From NCBI GenBank assembly GCA_013423385.1, contig BLZA01000032.1:434001-498000 (forward strand): a stretch of DNA of 64,000 nucleotides. Direction: 5' to 3'. Each line of letters begins with the position of its first letter. Position 1 is the stretch's first letter. The notes under the pieces were generated by a model. The model saw only the letters and a program-made list of their open reading frames with translations. It did not search any database and was not told the DNA's origin. Both the position numbers and the translations under genes were made by a program. Shown piece after piece: positions 33,402 through 45,217 of this stretch. The stretch comes from Naganishia liquefaciens. Its lineage: Eukaryota > Basidiomycota > Tremellomycetes > Filobasidiales > Filobasidiaceae.

Positions 33402-36400
33402 TCACGCTGCCGTTGCCGGCACCGTTCGCGGCGGCAGTGTCCGCTTGTACCAGAGAATGTACGCATGCGCCGGGTTTTTCTGCCAAGAGGGTGAGCGCCA
33501 AAGTCGACATCTGGGTCGCCCAAGAAAGGACTCACCACCACATCACGTTCGCTCGCCGGCGTAATCTTGCTGTCATCGCAGTATTTCCAGCCCTTGGAAG
33601 AGTTGACAAAGGCGGTATCTGTGAGGGAGCGGGACAGGATCAGTCAAAAGCTCTCGAACCCCTGTTCGTGCGCCTACAATGTCCGTTACTCAAGCTGCCC
33701 ATGTGATTACTAATGGCGAAAAGATCATACAGGAACGGCCCCGTCGTCGACGTCGGATCGGCAGGGCCTGATGGATTCTTGCCTTCAAGCTGCGCGGGCG
33801 ACGGCGGAATATACCGCGTCAAGTCGAGGTGCCGTGTCGGGAAGATTACAGGCGTCTCCGACTTGTCCCAAAAGACGCCGTTGGTGGTGGTGAAGCGCTT
33901 GAGATGGATCAGCAGAACGGGCGGGAGACGGGCAATGGAGAGACTCTTGGTTGCCTTTCTCGGGACTTTGCACCGCGGGCAGTTCCTGTCGGAGTGTCAT
34001 CAGCCACGGGATTGGTAAACGCGACCTCACGGCCAACGCACCAGGCATCGTCCTTTTCCATGACCTCGGTCTGCACAAAGCTGTCGATCAATTCCTGCAA
34101 GACGACTTTTTGCTTGCCCTGCGGGACGGGCAGAGACAGATACATAAAGGCGTCGTACGTGGTCGACGTCTGCTACACGTCAGCCTAGGCTACAAGGGTT
34201 CCCCCGCCCCGACATACCTTGTGACACGTCAGGCACTCCATGCGATTCCGGTACTGGCCCTGGAAGAGGTCGACGATGAGACTATCATTCCGCTGCTTGT
34301 ATATCTGCCACTCCTTTTCCGCGGCGACCGACGGCGGCAACGTCTCGAGCGCCGCTTCCCTCTCGGGCGTCATCTCGACCGCCGGCGGCTTTGTGCGTAT
34401 CCGGTTCAAGTCTTCGTGCAGGCCGTCCAGCAAGAAGCTCAAAAATTCTTGTGAATCATGTTGATCTGTACCGGCAAACGAGGGAGCGTACGTCGAGATG
34501 GATTTCTGGCGAGGCGGGGCGGGGGGCGGGGGAGGGGGGATTCAGCATGCACGCCAGTGCCCGACGTGTTGACGCGCAACCTACCCTAAATGTAATGGGC
34601 GACAAGAATGTATACTGCTCGTTCCAGAGAACGCTGATCAGCGTTGCAAACGCCTTGGCGAGATCGCCCTTGGTGCCCATCGGGTTGACGGTATTGATGG
34701 CGCGTTTAAAGCTTCCGTCTGTAGCGGCGCGGCATTAGCGCACGAGGTGAGAAGGGATATGCCGCTGTGGACGCACCTCTAAAGAACCGCGCGAGCGGAT
34801 ACGTCGCGCTCAGGCATTGCAGCGTCGAGTTCATGTAGCAAGTACTGCCCAAGAGAGTCAGCGCCATCCCGCGAAACCGACCCACTACGGGGCGCGCGCG
34901 CGCGCGACTTACTTTCCCAGATTCTTCAAGCCCGAGATGCCGAGCGCGGCGTCATTCCAATACAACATGTCGTCCGACTCGGGCAAACGCGACAGACCGT
35001 CAAACGAAATGATCGATGCCGATCGATCGGGACGCGGTCGGTCTTGCCTCTCGGACGACGACGTGGCGGCCGCCGGCGGCGGCTGAGGGATACTCGGATG
35101 ATGTGGATGATGATGATGATGAATCTGCGGGTAGTCGACCGACGCGCGCGATGCATGGTGGCCCTGGTATCCCGAATACGGCTTGTTGTGCTGATCGACA
35201 TAGTCGCTTCGTTTCCTGGACAGCGGTCCGGGACTCGTCGACGCCAGTGGTGGCGGTGTTGGCGCGGCGCTGGCGTACGGGCTCGAACTGTAGGCGGATG
35301 GCTGGGAGCGAGTGGTGGCGGACGCCGAGGAGGAATGCGGGATGAGTGGTTGGCCGTTGTACGATGGCGCGAGGCCGACCATGGATTGCGGGTAGGGCGG
35401 GTTGAACTGGTCGGGCGCGCAGGGTCAGCGCCGGGGGAAGGGGGAAGGGGGAAGGGGGTGGGGCAAGACTTGTCAAAGGGGACGCACATTATCTGTAATA
35501 TTACGCGAATACGCCGACGATCGATACACGCCCGTATCGCGCCGCAGTGCCCTCGTCTCGGGTGACTCTGGCACGACGCTCGGTTTCTTGGTCCTGCCGA
35601 ATAGCAATTATGTCAGCCGTGCGACGACGCCACCCAGAGGGATTGAAACTCACGCAACCACCGGCGGCGGACCCTTGGCCACGGCCGTATACCCGGCACC
35701 GGCACCGGCACCGGCACTCTGACCCTGACCCTGGCCTTGCTTCTGCTCGACGTACCGCCGCCACGCCTCGTACCCGCCGACGAGCAGGACGGGCGTCCGG
35801 CGTAGCACTCGCCGAAACTCGTTTTCGAAAATAATGCTGAATAGCCTTCCGGGCGCTGTCGGCTCGGCGGCGCCGGGCTTGGGAAACGCGGTGGAGCGGG
35901 CGTCGTAGAGGACGACGAGGTCGGCCGTGTTGCGCGCCGCAAACGCCCTTTGTTCGGCCGGGGGCGAGAGGGAGAGGGCGTTTTCGAGTTTGATGCTGTC
36001 GAGGCCCGGACGGGACAAGATGGTCGGATCGATCCATACGCACGAGACACCCTCCCTGGCATCGCGTCCATCGTCGCCGATCCATCCGCGCGCATGGTCT
36101 TGCCCGGGGCGGGTGTCGACCAACAAGACGTTCAACCCGGGGTCGTCCAGGTAGGCATCGAGCGTGTCGGGCATGATGGCGCTGGTGAACGGCAGGGATT
36201 TCGGTGGTTTGGTGGTGCCGCTGCTGCTGCCGCCGCCGTTGATAGTAGCCGCCGCGGCGAGGGACGCGGGTTTCGCAGCGGGCGTCGGCGGCAATGGTGG
36301 TTTCACGCGCGCTGTTTCCCGCGCCACCTCTGCCTCACCCGCGCCCGCACCCGCGCCCGCGCCTGCGCCCTCGGACTCGTCCAACGCCAACGCTTTACCC

Positions 36401-37440
36401 TCAAACTCGACGAGCGAGGGAAACGCACTCGAAAACTGCGCGAGCTCGTCGTCTTCCTCGATCACGGCCGGTTTGCCCTGCAGTGTCGACGAGCGGGACG
36501 TCCGGACGTGCGGGTACGGCGGGTGCGGCGCGGGGCCGCCGGGCGGGGTCGGGGAAGGGGCAGGAGCAGGAGCAAGGGCGGCGGGACTGTGTGGGGGTGC
36601 TGTGACGACGACGTGCGGCGAGGTGACCGATGATCCCGTCTGTTGGGCGCTTTCGAGTCCCGACGACGCCGGGTGTTCTGTCCGTGGAGTCGAGGGCACG
36701 CCTGTGCTGGACGCGGTATGCACGCTTGCTACAGATCCACGACGGCTTGTTGTTGTCCCGTTGACGACGACCGGCATGGCGGATGCGCCCGCGCCCATAT
36801 CCCGACTCGCACGTCGTGTGGAGACGTTGACCTGCATGCCGGCGCCCTTGAGAGCGGCGAGACGCGCGGCGATGGATCCGCCCGAGGTCGTGTCGGGTTC
36901 GTCGGCGGGCGGCGAAGGAAGCGGCGGCGTGGTCGATCCCGGGGCCGCGGTGGGAGTCGCCGCGTTTGTTTGCGTCGGCGTCGGCGTCTGCGTCGGCGTC
37001 TGCGTTTGCGTTGATGGCGGGACCGCGGGCTTGGCCTCTGTCCTCGGCTCTGGTTTCGCCTGCCTCGCCTCCGGCGGCTCGACCGGCGACGGCGACTCTA
37101 CCTCCCTCGCCCTCAACTGCGTCTCCAATTCTCTCGCCCGCTTCAACAACTCTGCCCTCCTGCCTGCAAACTGTTCGTACGCCGCCTGCTGCCCCGCTGC
37201 CTCGCGCCTACACCTCTCGGCCTGACTATGCTGCAAAAACGCCTCGAAAAACTGCAACGCCTTGAGGTAGCCGACAAACGCCCGCTCCCGCTGCCCGCGC
37301 GCGTCATCCCCGTGCGCCGTGTCGGCCGTGCGCACGGCATTGGCGAGCCAGCTCCGGGCCGAGTAGTCGTTGGGCCGGGCGGTGAGACGGGCCTTTTCCC
37401 TGAGCTGGGCGAGTGTGAGGCGGGCGTACGGGTCGCCCAT
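33402..37440 (-). CDS. Ubiquitin-specific protease with rhodanese domain (Doa4/Ubp4/USP8 type)
   Basis: Cysteine protease that removes ubiquitin from cargo at endosomes in its characterised relatives. The order is: N-terminal USP8-dimer/MIT-like helices (YARLTLAQLREKARLTARP, VGYLKALQFFEAFLQHSQAE), a long low-complexity Pro/Thr/Ala region, a rhodanese-like domain (NVLLVDTRPGQDHARGWIGD to TPVLLVGGYEAWRRYVEQK) lacking the catalytic Cys as in Doa4, then a His-rich linker and the USP domain. The Cys box is GLKNLGNTCYMNSTLQCL, formed only after splicing. A zinc ribbon shows MECLTCHK and WNCPRCKVPRK. QHDSQEFLSFLLDGLHEDL and PPVLLIHLKRF follow, and the His box is GHYTAFVNSSKGW. The C-terminus is AHAYILWYKR, stop at 33402-33404. 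About nine introns, including 35594-35653, 35407-35487 and 34845-34912. The last donor (GTGATG, near 33548) is weak. GC-rich sequence makes long shadow frames on the other strand. Confidence 0.9.
34892..34906. repeat. (GC)n tract inside a ubiquitin protease intron
   Basis: About 15 bases of alternating G and C within the intron that splits the catalytic Cys box of the ubiquitin protease. Alternating GC can adopt Z-DNA. A role is not shown. Confidence 0.8.
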
Positions 37441-37642
37441 GGCTGGGTCGGGGGCTGCGGGCTGCCAAGCAGGGGAGGAGACGCGGGCAGGGGACGGGGT
37501 GAAATGGCTGTAGAGGGGGAAGGGAGGGGTGGAGGGGGGGAGGTGTATTACGTAATCGCCCCCCTCCCCCTGCTATATCCCCGCCCTGCTTCCCCTGCTT
37601 CTTCTCTCCCGCGCCCTCTACCGCGGCTCCCTCGCCCACGCC
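37441..37642. promoter_or_regulatory. Short divergent promoter region
   Basis: Only 202 bases separate the start codons of the divergent ubiquitin protease and VanZ-like genes, so both promoters must share this GC-rich stretch. It is strongly strand-asymmetric, with a purine-rich run (GGGGAAGGGAGGGG-type) at about 37516-37548. No TATA box is obvious. Confidence 0.55.
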
Positions 37643-38291
37643 ATGCACCCCGTCCTCGCCCACACCACGCCCCTGCCCGCCGCCACGCCGCTCCGCATAC
37701 GCCCCGCCGTCCTCGCTCTTCTCGCCGCATGGTCCACGTTGCTCGCCATCCTCGGATTCGCGCCCTTTGGGTCCGCCATTCCGATCCATGATAAACTGCT
37801 GCATTTCATCGGCATCGGCGTGTTGACGGCCATCACGTACTTTATTATCGATGTGCCCGATGCAGCACGGAGGATATGGTACTATCGACGTGCACCCATG
37901 ATCCTCACCCTCGTGCTCGCGTTTCTCGGCGCAGGAATCCTCAGCGAGGTACTCCAGGGTCTCTTGCCCGTACGCCCGGCCCGTTCCTTGCCTTTTCAAA
38001 CCCCTAACCCTCCTTCCCCCGCCCGCCTCCGCGCAGTGGAAGACATTCCAATACGGTGACATCCTCGCCAACATCCTCGGCGCATCCCTCGCTTATGCCC
38101 TTTCCCACGCATGCCTTATCAGGCACCGCCGGAACGCGACATTGCGTGCGCTCTATCTTCCCGTCGCTCAGGAACGACCGACAACGACAAGGGCGGGAAG
38201 CATGGATAGTGTCGGGACGTGGGAGATGGAGGAAGCGGCGCCGCAGTCGCAGTCGGGGCGTGCGGTTGGCGGGGGGGAAATAGGGGATTAG
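37643..38291 (+). CDS. VanZ-like membrane protein
   Basis: Small integral membrane protein of about 190 residues in two exons, with an intron from the GTACGC donor after GLLP (about 37970) to the CGCAG acceptor before WKTFQYG (near 38036). Four hydrophobic segments are visible: VLALLAAWSTLLAILGFAPF, LLHFIGIGVLTAITYFII, APMILTLVLAFLGAGIL and ILANILGASLAYALSHACL. The VanZ-like pattern HDKLLHF and the C-terminal QYGDILANILGAS match the fold named after the bacterial teicoplanin-resistance protein, although fungal members have no known role. The C-terminal 60 residues are polar and low complexity. Start at 37643, as the next in-frame ATG is inside helix regions. Confidence 0.78.
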
Positions 38292-39424
38292 ATTGGGCGG
38301 CGGGGCGAGTTGGGCTCCCCCTTACCCGGCTCCACTCGTCGGGCGTCTTGGCTCCGTCCGTGGCCCGGCGTACATTGTCAATCTTTCAAACGATCCAAAA
38401 CGAGGCCGTCCCCGACGCACTGCTTTCCTCGGGCCGTCTCCTCGGCAACTGCTTGCGTCGTCTACCACGAAAAGGGGGAACACCACACCTGCGACAGCGA
38501 CATGGTCCAAAGCGTCCGCGCAACACTCTGCGATCCGGACACCAACGGACGGTTCTCGAGCATGGACAGGGGTCAAGAGGGCCAGGCGATTCCTCAAACA
38601 GCCGAGTGCGCGAGACAGGATCTTGTGTATAATCGCATGCACCACTATCCAACGGAATCCCATCGGGATCATACACCAATATCCTGACGGAATCATTCCG
38701 CGGACCTGCGTCATTCAATCGTACTACTGACCCCACCCCCCTCTGATAGTGTTCCCGCAGCGTGGAATCACGACTTGCTCCCTGTCCCGCCGCCGAGTCG
38801 AAAAGGCGAAATCTTGGCCTTCCAATGCGACCAGGCGCGGCACTCACGGGGGTGTTGGATTTTGATATCCTTGCTTTTCCTCTCCCCGCTTGCGTACACA
38901 CGGCTCATCGCCCGCCCGGGTCCTCTCTCTCTCTCTCTCTCTTGAGACTCTGCAGAGTGGACCCGGCCGACGTAGGCTTGCTCGGTCTCTGCAGAGGCTT
39001 CACCCAGGGGGGAGACGCGCGAATCGAATCGCGCCCATCGCCGCGCCGCTGGCCACAAGGCCGACTTTGGGGGTTGACCGAGACCGCGCGCACGCCCCGG
39101 AAACGTCGTCGTTCTCTTTCCCGTGCGCGGGCTCCTCGAATTGGTGATCCTGATCCTTGCGAGGCGCCCTGTCTGTACGCATCCCCGGCATGTACGCCGC
39201 TCCCCACGCCATGAAAATGGTCTGAATTGTTTCATTGCTTGTCGTCTAATTGGCTACATGTTGAATGGCTGTGGATTCCATGCTAAAGGGTATCTATCAT
39301 ACTTGCTCCCGACCCCATCCCGAGGCCCCGTTTTCATCTTGTCCGCCCGCAGACCCGATCGTACATGTCCCGTCTGTTGAAGGGATGCTTTTGATTGTTT
39401 CCTCGTCACTTGCTTGCTGCGCAC
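38292..39424. other. Intergenic with (CT)n tract
   Basis: 1.1 kb between convergent genes. Overlapping open frames on both strands (for example 38310-38687 plus and 38386-38901 minus) have no splice or family support. A CT dinucleotide run lies at 38922-38942. No gene is called. Confidence 0.5.
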
Positions 39425-40693
39425 TTAGGCCCGCTTGCCCCAGACTTCCTCGACGATTTCATTGCAGAATTCAATCTTTTTCCATTGCTCCTCCTCTGTC
39501 AACTCGTTGCCGTGATGAGTCGAGGCGAAACTGCAAAGGCGGCCCGCGGTTAGCGATCCGACATGTAACGGGTGCATCATCAAACGCTCCCACTTACCCG
39601 CACTGGGGACCCATGCCGAGCTGCTCGAGCGGCGCATACTTGGCCGCCTCGCGGATCCGCTCGACAATCTTGGCCTTGTCCTCGAGCTTGCCCGTCTTGG
39701 TCGACACCAGGCCCAAGACGACGCGCTTCTTGCCGTCCTTGGGCAAGAACCGCAACGGCTCCAGCCCGCCGCTTCGCTCGTCGTCCCATTCGAGCAAGAA
39801 ATTGTCGACCTCGAGGTCCCGGAACAAGATCTCGGCGACGGGCTCGTATCCGCCCGAGGCAAAGTGTCGCGAACGGAAATTTCCACGGCACAAGTGTACC
39901 GAGGCCGTCATGTCGGCCGGCTTCATACGGAGCGCCTCGTTGATGAGCTTGACGTATTGACGCGGGAGCTCGTCCACGTCTTCGCCTCGTTCCTTGGCGG
40001 CGTCTCGCATCTCTTGCGAGCACAGGTAGGCCAAGTTGGTGTCGTCGAGCTGAATGTGCTTGCATCCGGCTTCGGCCAAGGCGGCAATCTCTTGCTGGTA
40101 CGCCTTGGCCAGGTCGGCGTAAAAGTCGGCGAGATCCGGGTAGTTTTCATTGTCGATACCGGCTCGGCCCAGTCGGAAATGAGCCATGGTCGGCGACGGG
40201 ATGGCCACCTTGACGGACGATCGCGGGTTCTTCACATTGGCCTGGACAAACTCGTAGTCGGCGACCTGGATGGGCTTGATCCATTCAACCTTGCCGACGA
40301 CGGCCAGCTGGGGAGGAGTGGCTTCCCTGCAGGAGGGAAGCGGTTAGCGGTTAGCGGTCAGCGACCAGCGGGACATGACACCCGAGGAAAACCTCCGACG
40401 CACTTTTTCTCGCCGACGAGCTTGTTCTCCTTGACCTCGATTCCGCCCAAGTGCTTCAAGAAATCCAAGTGAAAGTACTCTCGTCGGAACTCGCCATCCG
40501 ACACGCTCTCGAGTCCGACCTCTTCCTGCTTGGCGACGAGCGCCTTGATGGCCTCGTCCTCGACCTTGCGCAGATCCTCGGCAGAGATCTTGTTGGCAAA
40601 GAACTGGTCTCGCGCCTCGTGGACCGAGTCGGGTCGGAGGAAGGAGCCGACGTGTTCCGGGTTGGACTTGATGGGGTTCTGTGTCTGGACCAT
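39425..40693 (-). CDS. Short MetE-like (cobalamin-independent methionine synthase C-terminal) methyltransferase
   Basis: Protein of about 374 residues in three exons (40693-40404, 40326-39598, 39530-39425). It is half the length of the usual fungal Met6 (about 760) and corresponds to the catalytic UROD/MetE-like barrel only, as in bacterial YxjG/YxjH-type proteins. It starts MVQTQNPIKSNPEHVGSFLR. Metal ligands expected for the family are all visible: the His-x-Cys pair in SVHLCRGN, Glu in NFLLEWDDERSG and Cys in MGPQCGFASTHHGNEL. HIQLDDTNLAYL is the conserved substrate-region strand. It probably acts on a methyl-donor thiol reaction, but whether it makes methionine from methyltetrahydrofolate cannot be told. 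A full-length Met6 may exist elsewhere. The 5' leader holds a (GT)n run. Confidence 0.85.
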
Positions 40694-42228
40694 GGTGGAC
40701 TGCGTGTGTGTGTGTGTGGGTGTGGGTGGGGGAGGAGGGGTTGCGCGCGATGAGTTGAGCGAAGCGTAGAAAACTCTTTGAATATCGACGAGGGCCTGCC
40801 CGCCCAACAAACACGGGAGCCGTGCACGATGCTAGAGGTGTGTGGCTGAATGCCGGCGCGTCGGCATCTTCTCGCGTCCGTCCACCTCTGAGCGTTTCCG
40901 GAGCTCAGACGGCCACAAAAGCCGAGAGCCGAACGATTTCTGGCACGTGATCTAGCTAGAGATGGGGCGCCATTCACGACACGACGAAGCCCTGCATCGA
41001 TATCATGGCGCGATAGCACACCCAACTCGTAAGGAATCCTCGCTTCGACAGCGATCAGACAGGGCTGCGTAGGGGGGATATGCCCCGTGCATTGACGTTC
41101 CCATTCCTTCAAGCCGAGGGTGTCCTCAATATCGACCTGATCTGTCGCAAGCAGGTCACCCGACAGGCTTGTATTCTGTAGCACTCGGCGTACTCAGTCC
41201 ACGCTCTGACGACTGAGCCTGTTGACCCTCGGTGACTTGGCCTCTGGAATGTCAGATTGTTGAAAGATTCGCCCGTCACGCATGAACCATTGTTATAAAT
41301 AATGCAGCGCACGTAGCGAGTCGACAACCGGGTCCCTTCAAGGTGCCCTCGCCCGAGCGACTCTTCCAAAAGTCTTGGCGGCATGACATGAACCATGGGC
41401 AAGAGGAACATCTTTGACTTTCGGCTGCTGAAATCTAGTTCGTCTGGTGTCAGCTCAGATGTTAGAGCTTCGGAGGCATTGGGGAGCTCGTCAAGGGTTT
41501 GCCTTTGAACATGCGATGGTGGTATGGATTGGGTCTGTGAAGATGAGATGAGGTTGCGGGATAATTGGATTGACAGGCAAACAACACGAGGTCAATACAG
41601 ATGCAGCAGACAAGACAATTTATAAACAGCTATATCTCAACAAAGCAGCTATTCAAGAATGGTATTTTCAAAGAGAAATAGCTTCGGCTCCCAATGCTCA
41701 TCGCAGTTCCCTATCCAGCCTGGAAAAACAGCTCGAGCACACTTGCCTCGGACTGTAGGTGACTGTACCCCGCTCGACAGTCCGCTGGCAGCACGAGAAC
41801 ACGAGCTGCTTTGCGCAACGTAACGTGACGCAACGCGAACGATGCCCGTGGGTGGATCAGAGAGAGGGTGACTCGCTCGCGATTCCCTCGGTCGGGATAT
41901 TTGCTTCCCATGCCCAAAAGGGCCCGCATCCGCAGCTGCATCCGCGCGCAGCTAGCTGGCACGCGTCGGATTAGGGCCACCTTTTGGGTTTTGACACGTA
42001 GCGAGCAGAGATGGAAAGGGAAACGTGGGAGAGCGTGATCGACTTCTCGTTTGTATTCCGTGACAAGTCGTCGGTTTCACCGTTGATCATTGCGCATCGG
42101 TATTCTGTGGATCTAGGAGTGAATACCGGTCAGTTTCATCGGATCGTCCTCGGATCCATTCGCTCAAGCTCCCCCCCCCTCCCCTTCCCTGTGCCGCCCC
42201 TTGATAGATTTTGACCATTCAACCGAAA
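40694..42228. other. Divergent intergenic region
   Basis: 1.5 kb between the MetE-like and transporter starts. An AT-richer stretch at about 41570-41760 has one open frame of 62 codons with no recognised family. The rest shows nothing. Confidence 0.5.
40703..40718. repeat. (GT)n tract in the leader of the MetE-like gene
   Basis: A run of about eight GT units directly upstream of the MetE-like ATG (CA repeat on the coding strand), continuing into G-rich sequence to about 40740. Confidence 0.85.
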
Positions 42229-43987
42229 ATGTCTGCTGCCAACGACCGCGACGATGAAGTCAATGTGCCGCTCCAGGTGAGTCTCCCTTGCCAGAGTCGA
42301 GTGCCGAGACGTCTTGGAGTCGAGCATCTGATACGTCTCGTTGCATTCTCTCTGTTCCGCCATCGATCCCTCAACCACTTGCCGATACGCCTCCTTTCTT
42401 CCTGACGTCAGGCCATGCCCAAAGCCTCGGACTTGGACACGGTCCTGAACGACAAGAATGTCGAACTCGGGTAAGCCTGACTCGACGCTGTCGTTGTGGA
42501 CACAACTCACGCTCTGCGTTGACCTAGCGGTGCACGAGCGGGCGAGACTCGAGCGGTCCAGCCGGCCAAGAAGATTGTCATTCCCGCCTACATCAGTACG
42601 TATCTGGCGAGGTTATACCGCCGCGTCCATGCTGAGGCAATTTCCCATAGTCATCCCGATCTGGATGGCATGTAGTATCTCGGTCATCCTGTACAACAGT
42701 AAGTATCTATGGCCGTTCTCTTTGTTCTGCTTCTAATCGATCCTCGCAGAATACGTCTACAGCAGTCTAGACTTCCCCTACCCGGTCTTCTTGACCACAT
42801 ATCACTTGGCCTTTGCTGTGAGACACCGAAACGACGCGGAGTAGAGGACCGAATGCTGACTTGTCGTGCTGGACAGTCCGTCGGCACAAGGGTCTTGCAG
42901 AGGACGACAAACCTCGTTGATGGAGCCAAAGACATCCAGATGACTGTATGCCCCTTTTCGACCCCCCCCCCCCCCAAGTGTTGTGCTCACTTTTGCGCGT
43001 GTGGACAAGCGTGATCAATGGATGCGAACCATCTTGCCAATTGGAGCTCTGTTCTCCGGCAGTCTCATCTTGTCCAACTTTGCGTACCTCAGTTTGAGCG
43101 TATCCTTTATTCAGATGCTCAAGGTTCGTGCGATCCCCAATGTCGTCCTGATGCTGTCCGCTCACTGCCAGTCATTTCGTCAGGCATTCACCCCCGTCGC
43201 CATCTTGCTCATCTCGTTTGCATTCCGAATCCAAGAAGCCAACCGCCGACTCATGCTGATTGTCTGCGTGAGTTGCATACGCCCCAACTTTCGTGCAACA
43301 AGGCCATGCTGATCGCCCTGCGAATGCTCAGATGATCTCGTTCGGCTGCGCCATGGCCGCTTACGGAGAATTGCACTTTGAAATGATCGGTTTCATTGCC
43401 CAATGCGCCGCTGTCGGGTTCGAAGCTTCTCGACTCGTCATGATCCAGATCCTGCTTCACGGCATGAAGGTGCGTCGAGGCGTGGGCATTACATGACATT
43501 TCCGCTAATTCCATCGGTCCCGCGCTGCAGATGGACCCGATTGTTTCGCTCCATTACTACGCTCCCGTTTGCGCAGTCATCAATGCATGCATTATTCCCT
43601 TCACCGAGGGATTCGCGCCATTCATGCACCTCGACCGTCTGGGCGCCTTTGTCCTGTTCACCAATGCCGGTATCGCGTTTGCGCTCAACGTAAGTCCCCG
43701 AAAGTTTCTTGGTATTCACTGCTAACACCGACCGCGTCTCGCAGGTCTCCGCCGTCTTCTTGATCAGCGTCGGTTCGGGATTGATTTTGACACTGGCAGG
43801 TGTCTTCAAGGATATCGTGAGTGCAGATACGCCGCCGCCATTCGACGTGCTCTCATGGCCATCTTTGCAGCTCCTCATCTCCGGCTCCGTTCTCATGTTC
43901 GGCTCCTCCATCACTGCCACTCAAGTCTTTGGATACTCGGTCGCCCTCGGCGGTTTGATCTTGTTCAAGACGGCAGGCAGCAAGTAA
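42229..43987 (+). CDS. Triose-phosphate/nucleotide-sugar transporter (TPT/DUF250 family)
   Basis: Golgi or ER membrane antiporter of about ten helices, assembled from about ten exons. The N-terminus [16 protein letters not shown] is cytosolic. Helices and loops follow the family order: [143 protein letters not shown], and finally [20 protein letters not shown]. The stop is at 43985-43987. [14 protein letters not shown] and [11 protein letters not shown] are diagnostic of the TPT branch. The substrate is not predictable; fungal members carry sugar nucleotides or sugar phosphates. One intron (about 42944-43012) contains a 14-base poly-C run at 42962-42975. Confidence 0.88.
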
Positions 43988-45217
43988 GATAGGTTCTAGA
44001 AGGTACTCAGGATTCTGGTGGGAATAGACGAGCGGCAGGGCTATCGAACGTGACGAAAGGCCGCCCGCCGCGCGGTACAAATAGATTTGTTTTGCCTTGT
44101 TGATGTTTTCATGTTTCGATATCATCGGTTACGGATATTCGGATCGACGACCCCTCGCCAACTCGCGTCAAATGGCGAGTATGACCTGAGTGCCCATGAA
44201 GATCGTACGGTCAGCTCGCGACAGGATTCTTAAAGGAATTCTTGGACGTTCTCGCTGAAACTTTGGAATAGCGTTGATTCTGCGTGCTCGCTTTTGATTC
44301 TTAGAGCACACTACATGCTCAACTTGGTGCTCGTGAATGATTGAGCCAAGTTGGGATGGCGGGCCGATCACCTGACGGTCTTCCTTTTTAGCTCGAATCC
44401 GCAAAGCCGTCCGTAACGGCGCTTCCCTCACTTTCGCACGAAATACTGGATTCCAATTGAGGCAGTCACCCTATTTTCCCCCACACACAAAATGCCTTGT
44501 CGGCCACAGTTTCCGACCATGATGACGCGTCCAAGGCCAGACAGAGACTAAGAGCTCTTGGGTGATCAGGAGTGTTCATAATCACAAGCACGAGCGCTGC
44601 GCCAGGGCCAAGCACCTGGATGATTCATCATGATCGGATCAACCGGCCGTCGCTCGCTAGCAGCTCGTGCGTTTAAGAGGTGGGGCGCCACTCGGCGGAC
44701 GGCCAGAAGACCGTATGCGACTGTTGTTGAAGTCTGGGCGGGAATGGGACGCGCGAATTCTTGGCTCGAATAGGGGTGCTCGTATAGGCACGCTTTTTGT
44801 GGTGCGTGGGCAAACCACCTGGACGGCCCGTTCGTCGGCTTGCTCCTGCACTCCACAAATTGATGAAAAGCGGAAGAGACGAGCGAAAGCGGGGCTTGAA
44901 TCGCTGGTACTAAAACCTCATCTTCTGCACGGCTTCTAGAGTCCGGCGCGCTGCGGCAGTGAAGAGAACTCGCTCGTGCGCGCGCGCGGATGCAAAGGAT
45001 TCCTCATTCACGGCGTTTCCATTGGATCTGAGTAAGGCCCGGCCCTGCGCGATGCCTGGATGGGCATGGTGGCCCTCTGGCGTGTGGCATTCCGCCGCGC
45101 CGGTCCAGATATATACTATCGGTGTTGCTTGATAGTCTTGTTTGATGCGCTTCAGACGTTCTTGTCCCATACCCTTTCCTCTGACATACCTCTACTCGTC
45201 CGTTTCTTGCATCGCAA
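43988..45217. other. Intergenic, acetyl-CoA synthetase promoter side
   Basis: 1.2 kb with no supportable gene. A TATA-like ATATATACTA lies at about 45108-45118, some 100 bases before the acetyl-CoA synthetase ATG. No repeats were recognised. Confidence 0.5.

Noticed and set aside
36164-37225. 353-codon plus-strand open frame
   Set aside because: It is antisense to the GC-rich, Pro/Thr/Ala-coding exon of the ubiquitin protease. Gly/Ala/Arg-rich shadow with no family likeness.
37304-38074. 256-codon minus-strand frame across the divergent promoter
   Set aside because: It overlaps both the ubiquitin protease start and the VanZ-like gene on the other strand and is Gly/Arg low complexity, so it is explained by composition.
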